6,818 nucleotides of DNA from Betaproteobacteria bacterium HGW-Betaproteobacteria-20. Its GTDB lineage: Bacteria; Pseudomonadota; Gammaproteobacteria; Burkholderiales; Methylophilaceae. Shown piece by piece: positions 1-6,416 of this stretch (position 1 is its first letter; each line of letters starts with the position of its first letter). A model generated the notes under the pieces. The model was not told where the DNA came from and made no database searches. It was given only the letters and a program-made list of their open reading frames with translations. The position numbers and the translations under genes are program-made. The stretch is from contig PHCL01000074.1 of the NCBI GenBank assembly GCA_002842195.1, forward strand, positions 1 to 6,818. The letters are read 5' to 3'.

Positions 1-70
1 GCATAGCATCTATGCTAGCGCGTATTTGGTTTTGTTCTACGTCCATCCATTGTTGAACAACAGTGTCCAT
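1..70 (-). CDS. Possible N-terminus of an unidentified protein, cut by the left edge
   Basis: Reading leftward from an ATG at 70-68, the frame stays open to the window edge and gives 23 residues, starting MDTVVQQWMDVEQNQIRASI. They are polar and look amphipathic-helical, as at the start of a cytoplasmic protein. A purine-rich AAGAAGA lies about 7 to 8 bases before the ATG and could be a ribosome binding site. Twenty-three residues are too few to assign a family. If real, the gene is divergent from the exported protein at 242, and the two share the control region 71-241. The start, purine tract and open frame are visible; that this is a gene is inference. Confidence 0.35.
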   Translation of the reverse strand, partial: MDTVVQQWMDVEQNQIRASIDAM

Positions 71-125
71 GCCCAGTCTTCTTAATTAGCCAGCTATGTT
101 CAATAAGTAATGCTACTGATGCCGT

Positions 126-152
126 GTTAGTAACGGTAACTAACTTATAAGT
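126..152. promoter_or_regulatory. Palindromic motifs in the divergent intergenic region
   Basis: GTTAGT (126-131) and ACTAAC (139-144) form a 6-bp inverted repeat with a 7-base spacer. The perfect 10-bp palindrome ACTTATAAGT (143-152) partly overlaps its right arm. The AT-rich stretch could hold a -10 element (TATAAG, 147-152) on either strand, and the dyads could be an operator for the leftward gene, the gene at 242, or both. No convincing -35/-10 pair stands out, so this is only a candidate control site. Confidence 0.2.
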
Positions 153-229
153 ATCATAACAAAAATATACATTGAGCATGCACATCTGAATGAACATTAA
201 TGGATGTTGTAGATGCCAATCAATTTACT

Positions 230-241
230 AGGAGATATAAA
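230..241 (+). promoter_or_regulatory. Ribosome binding site fixing the start of the exported protein at 242
   Basis: AGGAG (230-234) lies seven bases before the ATG at 242. It argues against the in-frame upstream ATG at 200, which would add 14 polar residues in front of the signal peptide and lacks a comparable site. Confidence 0.75.
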
Positions 242-730
242 ATGCTTATGACTAATCAACATGTTATTGCGACAGCTGTTTTTGCTTTATTTACTTTAGC
301 GGCCATTAACGCCAATGCAGAATCGGTCGCTGGGCAAAGCAAATGTATTTATAAACCGACCGCAGCCAATGTTGCCAACACCGATGGTTACGTTGTGTTG
401 TTAAGCGAAACCGCATGTACCTTTAGTGGCAGTGGCTTTGGTGAAGGCGCAACAGTACTAAACCAAGAAGTTGCTAATTTACATCAAGGCACAGGCGACA
501 ATTCAGGCTATTACACGATTACAAACGGCGCTGATTCTACTATTGCCAAATGGAGTGGCAAGGTCAATACTGTGATGAAAGACGGCAACCCAATGACTAG
601 CACTAGAGGCCAATGGGAGTATGTAGGCGGCACCGGTAAATATCAAGGCGTTAAGGGCAAAGGTGAATATAACGGTTACTTTACTTCCGCCACAGAATAC
701 ACTGTAGATTGGAAAGGTAGAAAAGATTAG
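242..730 (+). CDS. Exported small beta-rich protein of unknown function
   Basis: A 162-residue protein with a clear Sec signal peptide: a short N-region, a hydrophobic core at about residues 8-22 and an ANA|ES cleavage site after residue 26. The mature part of about 136 residues should be periplasmic or secreted. It is rich in Gly, Thr, Tyr and Asn with alternating hydrophobic residues, as in an all-beta fold. Two cysteines (C35, C59) could form a disulfide. The C-terminal half holds the Gly/Tyr-rich stretch GGTGKYQGVKGKGEY (129-143), followed by YFTSATEYTVDW. This pattern reminds me of small exported proteins with an allene-oxide-cyclase-like or avidin-like barrel, but that is from memory and is not an assignment. 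No catalytic residues can be named. It appears monocistronic, because a strong terminator follows at once. The start at 242 is chosen for its AGGAG site and because it puts the signal peptide at the N-terminus. Confidence 0.88.
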   Translation: MLMTNQHVIATAVFALFTLAAINANAESVAGQSKCIYKPTAANVANTDGYVVLLSETACTFSGSGFGEGATVLNQEVANLHQGTGDNSGYYTITNGADSTIAKWSGKVNTVMKDGNPMTSTRGQWEYVGGTGKYQGVKGKGEYNGYFTSATEYTVDWKGRKD

Positions 731-738
731 CCTTTATT

Positions 739-784
739 TCAAACCACGTTGATTACGATAGTGCAATGTGGTTTGACTTTTCTT
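739..784 (+). terminator. Rho-independent terminator after the exported protein
   Basis: A 13-bp stem (739-751 with 764-776, one G-T pair, core CAAACCAC/GTGGTTTG) closes a 12-base loop and is followed by CTTTTCTT. It begins eight bases after the stop codon and separates the exported-protein gene from the dehydrogenase pair. Confidence 0.8.
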
Positions 785-801
785 AATGATGGTCTTTTAT
801 T
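773..801 (+). promoter_or_regulatory. Weak candidate sigma-70 promoter for the dehydrogenase pair
   Basis: TTGACT (773-778), 17 bases, then TTTATT (796-801) resembles a -35/-10 pair with a poor -10. The -35 overlaps the right arm of the preceding terminator. A start near 808 would leave a leader of only about 12 bases, next to the AGAGG ribosome binding site at 809-813. This is the only promoter-like match seen in the 89-base gap, and it could be chance. Confidence 0.22.
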
Positions 802-819
802 CAACAGTAGAGGTTTGTC

Positions 820-2604
820 ATGAACACAAAATCACTCCCAGCGATGGATCAATTCCGCGAATTTTCTAGCTACCCCGTCAGCCAATTTGCACAAACTAAA
901 ATCACCACGCCACCCGCTTCCGGTCAAGTTAAACTTGATGAAACCATCGCACATTTACGCGAAGCCGCGTGGAAATTTGCCACCTTGCCGATGAATAAGC
1001 GAATTGCTCTCGTCACCAGTATGCAGCAAGGTTACGTAAAAGTAGCAGAGGCAATGGTGCAAGCGGGTTGCATGGCTAAAGGTATTTCATCTGATTCAAA
1101 CCTCGCGGCCGAAGAATGGGCGAGTGGCGCATGGGGCGTAGTGCGCCAATTGCGCTTAGTGCGTGAAAGTTTGCAATCTATCGCAAGCACAGGTAATACC
1201 GAAGTTGGCAAAGTAAAACGCACAGCGGCAGGTAATTTAGCCGTACAGGTTTACCCTAATAACGCGATTGATGGCATGTTATTTAAAGACATTACGGTAG
1301 ATGTGCATATGCAAGCCCATATCACCGAACAAAATCTAGTAGCCGACCGTGCTAGCTTTTACAAACAACCCAATCATCAGGGTAAGGTGGCGTTAGTACT
1401 AGGCGCGGGAAATATTGCAAGCATCGGCATTATGGATGTGATTACCAAAATGTTTAACGAGGGCAAAGTCTGCATCCTCAAAATGAACCCTGTGAATGCC
1501 TACCTTGGCCCGTATATTGAAGAAGCCTTTAAAGCCGCTATTGATCAACAGTTTTTAGCGGTGGTGTATGGCGGCGCAGAAGTCGGCAGACATTTGGTGT
1601 ATCACCCCAAAATTGATGAAGTGCATTTAACAGGTTCGGACAAAACTTATGCGCAAATTGTGTGGGGAAATAACGGGCAAGAAGCTGATGAACGTCGTGT
1701 ACAAAATCAGCCTTTATTACGTAAACCCATTACCGCAGAGCTAGGCAATGTCTCGCCAATTATCGTGGTGCCAGGCCCTTATACCGATAAAGAAATACGC
1801 TTTCAAGCCGAGCAAATTGCTACTGCGTTTACCATGAATGCGTCCTTTATGTGCTGTGCTGCCAAAGTGCTGGTCATGCCTAAAAACTGGGATGGTACCG
1901 CACGTTTTGTTAAAGCTTTACAAGAAGTGTGTGCAGAAATCCCAACAAGAATCGCCTACTATCCAGGGGCAGAAGATCGTTGGCAAGACATTACAAAAAA
2001 CCGCAGCAATGTCACTAATATAGGAAAACCACTAGCCAATGAGCTACCCTGGACGTTTATTTCTGATTTAAACCCTGATAATACCAATGAAGTGTTATTT
2101 AAAGACGAGCCATTTTGTTCAGTCATCAGTAGCGTACAAGTAGGCAATGCCAACCCAATCGAGTTTTTGCAGGCAGCAACAACTTTTGTGAATAATCGCC
2201 TGTGGGGCACGCTTAGTGCCACATTGGTGGTGCATCCAAAATCGCTTAAAGTCGCCAACACTAGCGCTGCATTTGAACAAGCGATTAACCAGCTTAAATA
2301 TGGCACGATTGCCGTCAACACCTTTATTGGACTCTTATTTTGCACAGGCACTGCACCTTGGGGCGCATATCCTGGCTCAACATCAAAAGACATTCAAAGT
2401 GGCAACGGTTTTGTGCATAACACGGCCATGCTTGAAGGCATAGAAAAAGTCGTGATGCGTGCGCCACTCACTGCGTTCCCCAAACCTGCCTGGTTGGCCA
2501 GCCATAAAAAGGCAAAAGTGGTCACGCAAAAATTAGTGGCAATGGAAGAAAACGCAAGCTGGGCAAAAGTACCAGGCATTGTGATGGCGGCAATGCAGGG
2601 TTAA
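820..2604 (+). CDS. Divergent aldehyde dehydrogenase superfamily protein
   Basis: A 594-residue cytoplasmic protein of the NAD(P)-dependent aldehyde dehydrogenase superfamily, which oxidises aldehydes to acids (or to thioesters in acylating members). It is about 100 residues longer than the usual ~490. Family landmarks appear in order: LVLGAGN (192-198), where N198 matches the oxyanion-hole Asn; ILKMNP (219-224), with K221 as the cofactor-binding Lys; HLTGS (269-273) for FTGS; AELGN (306-310), with E307 at the general-base position; MCCAA (344-348), where C345 aligns with the catalytic Cys; and DEPFC (429-433), with E430 and F432 matching the cofactor-ribose Glu and the conserved Phe. Several motifs diverge: ELGG is ELGN, the usual GQ before the Cys is SF, and C346 makes a CC pair. 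The extra length lies mainly at the N-terminus (about 130 residues) and C-terminus. AGAGG at 809-813 sits six bases before the ATG. The gene at 2631 follows after 26 bases, so the two are probably co-transcribed. The substrate is unknown. Confidence 0.88.
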   Translation: MNTKSLPAMDQFREFSSYPVSQFAQTKITTPPASGQVKLDETIAHLREAAWKFATLPMNKRIALVTSMQQGYVKVAEAMVQAGCMAKGISSDSNLAAEEWASGAWGVVRQLRLVRESLQSIASTGNTEVGKVKRTAAGNLAVQVYPNNAIDGMLFKDITVDVHMQAHITEQNLVADRASFYKQPNHQGKVALVLGAGNIASIGIMDVITKMFNEGKVCILKMNPVNAYLGPYIEEAFKAAIDQQFLAVVYGGAEVGRHLVYHPKIDEVHLTGSDKTYAQIVWGNNGQEADERRVQNQPLLRKPITAELGNVSPIIVVPGPYTDKEIRFQAEQIATAFTMNASFMCCAAKVLVMPKNWDGTARFVKALQEVCAEIPTRIAYYPGAEDRWQDITKNRSNVTNIGKPLANELPWTFISDLNPDNTNEVLFKDEPFCSVISSVQVGNANPIEFLQAATTFVNNRLWGTLSATLVVHPKSLKVANTSAAFEQAINQLKYGTIAVNTFIGLLFCTGTAPWGAYPGSTSKDIQSGNGFVHNTAMLEGIEKVVMRAPLTAFPKPAWLASHKKAKVVTQKLVAMEENASWAKVPGIVMAAMQG

Positions 2605-2630
2605 TAATCTATCCTGGAAAGGGAAGTATC

Positions 2631-3491
2631 ATGCGTATCGAAAACTTAAGCAATGACTATATCAACGCTTGGAACGCGCACGATTGCATTGCTTTGAGTG
2701 CCACTTTTGCCACAGATGGGGTCTATAGTGACCCGTCTGTGGGTGAGGTTTCAGGAAAATCCCCAGAAATATTTGCAGAGCATTTATGGCAAGCTTTCCC
2801 CGATTTAAATTTTGAAGTAAGCCGCTATGCGCAGATTAGCGAAATTAGAGTAATTCTAGAATGGGTGATGCGGGGTACCAACACAGGCTCACTGATGGGT
2901 TTGCCGCCTACGGACAAGTCTATTATGCTAAAGGGCATTGACGTGATTGAAGTAAGCGAAGATGGTATTAAATCTGTGACTGGGTACTTTGACACCAAAA
3001 TAATACCGACGCAGCTCGGACTGGATGTGATTGTGCAACCTAAAGCAATTGGCCCTTTTGAATTTGGCACCTCTATATCATTACAATCTGGCAACAAAAC
3101 CAAACCTGGCGCCTTTGGCATCACCACAATCTGGAATGAGGCTGATCAGACCATCGAGATTCAAACCCGTTCTAAAGACACTATGAAAGAAATGATGAGA
3201 ATGGAAGGCTTTATTGGTACCGTCGTAGCGAGGATAGGTGGACGCGGCATTACCATTAGCGCATGGGAGAAACCAGAAAATATCGCGCAAATCATGGCTA
3301 GTCCTGCGCATCAAGAAGCAATGAAGCAATACTATTCCAATCTGTCTTTTGGAGGATTTACTAGCGTTTGGATTCCCCACCACATTAACCCAATGAAAGT
3401 GCGTTGCATGGTGTGCAATAAAATGAATGATTCTGCAAAAGGCATGTGTGAATGCGGTGGCACCTTAGCAGAAGCGCCAGCATATTTTTAA
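2631..3491 (+). CDS. NTF2/SnoaL-like plus ABM-like barrel plus zinc-ribbon fusion protein
   Basis: A 286-residue cytoplasmic protein that I read as three modules. Residues 1-125 look like an NTF2/SnoaL-type ester-cyclase fold: YINAWNAHD (10-18), the FATDGVYSDP turn (26-35) and the repeated beta strands of a small ligand-binding cone. Residues about 145-250 resemble a dimeric alpha/beta barrel of the antibiotic-biosynthesis-monooxygenase type, with AWEKPENIAQIMASPAHQEA (211-230) and a closing SVWIPHH strand. Residues 255-286 carry C259, C262, C273 and C275 (CxxC-x10-CxC), a probable zinc ribbon or rubredoxin-like knuckle. The purine tract GGAAAGGGAAG lies just before the ATG. The 26-base gap to the dehydrogenase suggests an operon in which this protein binds, isomerises or oxidises the dehydrogenase's substrate, or delivers it. 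The domain calls are from pattern reading; the function is unknown. No clear terminator follows before the convergent ampG. Confidence 0.85.
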   Translation: MRIENLSNDYINAWNAHDCIALSATFATDGVYSDPSVGEVSGKSPEIFAEHLWQAFPDLNFEVSRYAQISEIRVILEWVMRGTNTGSLMGLPPTDKSIMLKGIDVIEVSEDGIKSVTGYFDTKIIPTQLGLDVIVQPKAIGPFEFGTSISLQSGNKTKPGAFGITTIWNEADQTIEIQTRSKDTMKEMMRMEGFIGTVVARIGGRGITISAWEKPENIAQIMASPAHQEAMKQYYSNLSFGGFTSVWIPHHINPMKVRCMVCNKMNDSAKGMCECGGTLAEAPAYF

Positions 3492-3619
3492 CAGATAAGC
3501 GCGAAACACCACATTAGCCTAAGTAGGATGAGCTAATGAATTAAGCATGTTGTGATATCCATGACTTTTGAATGCTTGATTGTAAAAAATACATGAATTC
3601 GGTTGAAAATATAGATTGT

Positions 3620-5119
3620 TTAGTTGGATTTCCGGCTAATCCTAACCACTGATTCACGCATCCACCAAAGCATCACAACGCCTGGTACTGCCATCACTAC
3701 CGAGAACAGGAAAAAGCTAGCCCAGCCAAAGCTTTCTGACAATACGCCGGCAACCGGGCTGACATAAATACGCCCCACCGCCGCTAGTGCGGATAGCAGC
3801 GCATAATGTGTCGCGCTGAACTGGTTGCTGCATAAGCTCATCAATAGCGCCACAAATGCGGCCGTACCCATGCCGCTGGTAATATTTTCTAATGCGATTG
3901 CACTCATCAGTAAACTGTCAATCTGCGTGGGAACCGCCACTGCCACAAAACCCAAGTCAAACGGCATTAAAGTAAAGCTTCCCCACGCGCCTTTACCCAG
4001 CACTGCCAAAGCATAAAAGCCAAAATTGGACAGTAACTGTAATATGCCAAAGCTCATGAGCGCCTGAAATAACGAGAGACGCATCATGAGTAATCCCGCT
4101 ATAAATGCGCCGATAATGGTCAGCCAGATACCGATAATTTTATTCACAATGCCTACTTCAATTTGTGTGAATAACATGCCTTTTAGTAAAAATGGCGTAA
4201 ATAAGCTGCCCGCAAAGGCATCCCCCAGTTTATAGAGAATAATCAGAATCAAAAATGCCCAGGCACTTTTTTGATTAAAATAGCTGGATAATGACTGCGT
4301 GAGGGTGGCAAAGCCAACGAATTGCGCTACTTTCACACCCAAAGGCAGCGCCACACTCAGGCTTACCAATACATAGGCCAATTGCATCCATTTATTGGCT
4401 TCATTAAAATCAACGCCTACTGCCGAAAAGGCCAGCCGTGTGATATACACCCCAGCCAGCACCCCAAGGACCAATGCTAAAAAGCCTAACAATTCTTTTT
4501 TCGGATCTGAATGGAGTGGCTTGATATCGCTTTTTACGCTAGGCAAAAATACGAAAGAAAATAGGGCGGCAAATAGCATCACGCCAGCCATCATGGCGTA
4601 AACACGGCTCCAGCTATGCCATTGGTCTGCCCAAATAAGCGCAATGCCGCCAGATAAAATCATGCCTATTCGATAACCTAATACCGACATTGAAGCACCG
4701 ATACCGCGCTCGGCAACTTCCAGCACGTCGGTACGATAAGCATCAATCACAATATCCTGCGAAGCCGATAAAAAGGCGACTAATAATGCTACCACGGCGA
4801 ATGTGGCGGGCCTTATTTCATAAGAGATTGTAGAAAGATAATAAATGCTGGCTGCTAAAACCAGCTGGGTAAGCACCAGCCAGCCACGCCGCCGACCAAG
4901 CAGCGGCGGCTCAAATCGATCCATCAATGGCGCCCACAAAAACTTAAAGGTATAAGGCATGCCCACCAGCGCTAAAAAACCAATCGTCGCAATGGCCACG
5001 CCGTCGGTTGTCAGCCATGCCTGCATTGCCTGCCCGGTAAGCGCCAACGGCAAGCCGGAGGTAAACCCCAAAAACAGTATTGAGATGAGTCGCTGCAGGC
5101 GCTGAAATTTTTTAAACAT
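3620..5119 (-). CDS. ampG: AmpG muropeptide permease (MFS)
   Basis: A 499-residue inner-membrane transporter of the major facilitator superfamily, close to the 491 residues of E. coli AmpG. The family imports GlcNAc-1,6-anhydro-MurNAc peptides from the periplasm for cell-wall recycling. In bacteria with an AmpR/AmpC system this controls beta-lactamase induction. Recognisable AmpG stretches are FTSGLPLALTGQ (19-30), FKFLWAPLMDRF (58-69), GRRRGW (75-80), SASQDIVIDAYRTD (118-131), SVLGYRIGMILSGG (145-158), ENITSGMGTAAFVALLMSLC (411-430) and LLSALAAVGRIYVSP (441-455). Hydrophobic segments run throughout, as expected for 12-14 helices. The ATG at 5119 has no good Shine-Dalgarno sequence (CTACCTC precedes it), but the frame upstream has no other ATG and the N-terminus aligns well with AmpG. 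It is divergent from the DUF1223 gene and convergent with the fusion-protein gene. No ampD, ampR or beta-lactamase gene lies in the window. Confidence 0.95.
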   Translation of the reverse strand: MFKKFQRLQRLISILFLGFTSGLPLALTGQAMQAWLTTDGVAIATIGFLALVGMPYTFKFLWAPLMDRFEPPLLGRRRGWLVLTQLVLAASIYYLSTISYEIRPATFAVVALLVAFLSASQDIVIDAYRTDVLEVAERGIGASMSVLGYRIGMILSGGIALIWADQWHSWSRVYAMMAGVMLFAALFSFVFLPSVKSDIKPLHSDPKKELLGFLALVLGVLAGVYITRLAFSAVGVDFNEANKWMQLAYVLVSLSVALPLGVKVAQFVGFATLTQSLSSYFNQKSAWAFLILIILYKLGDAFAGSLFTPFLLKGMLFTQIEVGIVNKIIGIWLTIIGAFIAGLLMMRLSLFQALMSFGILQLLSNFGFYALAVLGKGAWGSFTLMPFDLGFVAVAVPTQIDSLLMSAIALENITSGMGTAAFVALLMSLCSNQFSATHYALLSALAAVGRIYVSPVAGVLSESFGWASFFLFSVVMAVPGVVMLWWMRESVVRISRKSN

Positions 5120-5181
5120 GAGGTAGATTATTCTAATTTTTCTATCAAAGCCGTATTCTAACGAAAATCGTGTGCAGATAC

Positions 5182-5330
5182 TTAAGGGTATCTCTAAAAA
5201 TTCAAGTTTCTATGCCAGGCAAGGCGTGAACAAAAAATAATGAGGCGGTATATGTTTGATATATAACGAGTTATTTTTTGCGAGCAACGCAGCATGGCGA
5301 CGAAAATTGAATTTTTAGATGTGCCCTTAA
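5182..5330. repeat. 149-bp imperfect palindrome (possible MITE-like intergenic element)
   Basis: The ends are inverted repeats: TTAAGGG...CTAAAAATTCAA (5182-5205) and its complement (5307-5330) match at 21 of 24 positions, with the outer 7 bp and inner 12 bp perfect. A second perfect 10-bp pair lies inside: CAAAAAATAA (5231-5240) with TTATTTTTTG (5271-5280). The segments between them (GCCAGGCAAGGCG and CGCAGCATGGCG) are only loosely complementary. The centre is AT-rich and encodes nothing. No clear target-site duplication flanks it. It fills most of the ampG/DUF1223 control region and could form a long hairpin or cruciform. From memory, similar palindromes are scattered between genes in some betaproteobacteria; copy number cannot be judged here. 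Confidence 0.75.
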
Positions 5331-5378
5331 AAAATGTAAGTCTTTATGGTTATAGGTGACTAACTATCATCAATACAT

Positions 5379-5390
5379 TTGGAGCGCCTG
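5379..5390 (+). promoter_or_regulatory. Ribosome binding site fixing the DUF1223 start at 5391
   Basis: TTGGAG (5379-5384) sits six bases before ATG 5391. An alternative TTG start at 5379 would lie inside this site and add four residues before the signal peptide, so 5391 is preferred. Confidence 0.75.
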
Positions 5391-6179
5391 ATGAAAAAAC
5401 GATTGTTTCTGATTGGGTTTTTTGCACTGGTTACGAGTTTACCTGCTATTGCCGCCGGGTGTAGCGCAAAAAGTGGCACGATGACAGTGCCTTTATTAGA
5501 GCTTTATACCTCAGAAGGTTGCAGCAGTTGCCCGCCAGCGGATAAATGGTTATCCGGACTAAAGCTGGATTCCAGCAAAGTAGTGCCGCTCGCTTACCAT
5601 GTGGATTATTGGGATTATATTGGCTGGAAAGATCGATTCGCGAAAGCTGAATACAGTGACAGGCAACGTAAATCTGCCACATTTTCCGGTGCCGGTTTTG
5701 TTTATACCCCACAATTTATGTTGAACGGCCGTGATTTTAAGGGTGCAGATGAATCACGTTTAAATTCAGCCATCATAAGTAACCAAAAGTTGGCCTCACG
5801 CGCTAATTTAAGCTTACAGGCAAACACTCAAACCAATGGTGAAATTACTGTAACAGCCCGGGCGCAGGCGGTGAAACCAGTTGATGCTCAACATGCCGAT
5901 GTTTTTGTGGCGATTTATGAAAATAAATTGGCCAGCAAGGTGAATGCAGGTGAAAACAGTGGCCGCGAATTAAAGCATGATTATGTGGTGAGAGCGTTAT
6001 TTGGCGCCTATCAGATTAAGCATAAAAATGAATTCACCCAAAACTTTAGGCTCGACCCAGCATGGAAAAAACGTGGCTACCAATTCGAAAATATGGGCGC
6101 GGTAATTTTTGTGCAAAACTCAAAAACAGGTGAGATTATACAAAGTCTGGCATTGAAGTTTTGTGACAGTTATAGCTAG
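5391..6179 (+). CDS. Exported DUF1223 thioredoxin-like protein
   Basis: A 262-residue protein of the DUF1223 family, which has a thioredoxin-like fold and no established function. The signal peptide is classic: MKKR, a hydrophobic core to about residue 17, and cleavage near AIAA at 22. A Cys follows at 24, but the preceding AAG lacks the usual lipobox Leu, so Sec cleavage into the periplasm is more likely than lipidation. Family signatures are LLELYTSEGCSSCPPADKWL (35-54), with a CSSC redox-type pair at C44/C47; PLAYHVDYWDYIGWKDRF (66-83); and GFVYTPQFMLNGRDF (102-116), whose TPQ may play the part of the thioredoxin cis-Pro loop. The C-terminal half (about 125-262) is beta-rich and ends in an isolated Cys. 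A periplasmic disulfide or redox role is plausible by inference only. The gene reads away from ampG and appears to end its own transcript at the terminator at 6338. Confidence 0.92.
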   Translation: MKKRLFLIGFFALVTSLPAIAAGCSAKSGTMTVPLLELYTSEGCSSCPPADKWLSGLKLDSSKVVPLAYHVDYWDYIGWKDRFAKAEYSDRQRKSATFSGAGFVYTPQFMLNGRDFKGADESRLNSAIISNQKLASRANLSLQANTQTNGEITVTARAQAVKPVDAQHADVFVAIYENKLASKVNAGENSGRELKHDYVVRALFGAYQIKHKNEFTQNFRLDPAWKKRGYQFENMGAVIFVQNSKTGEIIQSLALKFCDSYS

Positions 6180-6210
6180 TTCCATCAATAATGACAGTCA
6201 CCTATTGTTT

Positions 6211-6275
6211 TTGGTAGGAGCGACGACCCGTCGCGAAGCAATGGCGCAATCGCGACGGGTCGTCGCTCCTACCAA
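6211..6275. repeat. REPIN: two inverted GTAG-type REP sequences
   Basis: Positions 6211-6236 and 6250-6275 are perfect inverted repeats of 26 bp around a 13-base loop. Each arm is itself a small palindrome: GTAG (6214-6217), then GCGACG-ACC-CGTCGC (6220-6234), mirrored as GCGACG-GGT-CGTCGC (6252-6266) and CTAC (6269-6272). A GTAG followed by a hairpin is the hallmark of REP sequences mobilised by RAYT (TnpA-REP) transposases. Two REPs in opposite orientation make a REPIN/BIME. It begins 32 bases after the DUF1223 stop, a typical intergenic position, and may also form a stable 3' mRNA hairpin. No RAYT gene is in the window. Confidence 0.85.
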
Positions 6276-6337
6276 CCAATTAGCTTGGCATATCATGACG
6301 TTACTTTTGGGATCAGTTATAAAGCCAGCTTCATTGC

Positions 6338-6385
6338 CACTGCCCTGAGAGCCTTTATGGAAGCGGCTCTCAGGGCAGTGTTTTT
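6338..6385 (+). terminator. Strong Rho-independent terminator
   Basis: A perfect 16-bp stem, CACTGCCCTGAGAGCC (6338-6353) with its complement at 6365-6380, encloses an 11-base loop and is followed by TTTTT (6381-6385). The T-run is on the plus-strand side, so it serves the DUF1223 transcript, 158 bases after that stop and beyond the REPIN. For the leftward gene at 6417 it offers the stem but no T-tract. Confidence 0.88.
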
Positions 6386-6416
6386 CGCCCGTAGATTAAT
6401 CTGGCACTTTAGCGGA

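Noticed and set aside
15..197. 60-codon leftward open frame across the left intergenic region
   Set aside because: It has no ribosome binding site, an unnatural composition and overlaps the more plausible start at 70 in another frame.
200..241. Upstream in-frame ATG at 200 for the exported protein
   Set aside because: It adds 14 polar residues before the signal peptide and has no good ribosome binding site, while AGGAG sits seven bases before 242.
1959..2393. 144-codon open frame on the minus strand inside the dehydrogenase gene
   Set aside because: It is antisense to a conserved coding region with intact family motifs, has no family resemblance and no ribosome binding site; it is a shadow frame.
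3512..3577. Weak hairpins between the convergent genes: CATTAGC (3512-3518) with GCTAATG (3532-3538), and AAGCAT (3543-3548) with ATGCTT (3572-3577)
   Set aside because: The stems are only 6-7 bp with long loops and neither strand has a following T-tract, so they are not called as terminators.
5391..5465. Lipoprotein signal for the DUF1223 protein
   Set aside because: The residues before C24 are AAG, lacking the Leu/Val/Ile expected at -3 of a lipobox; ordinary Sec cleavage near AIAA fits better.
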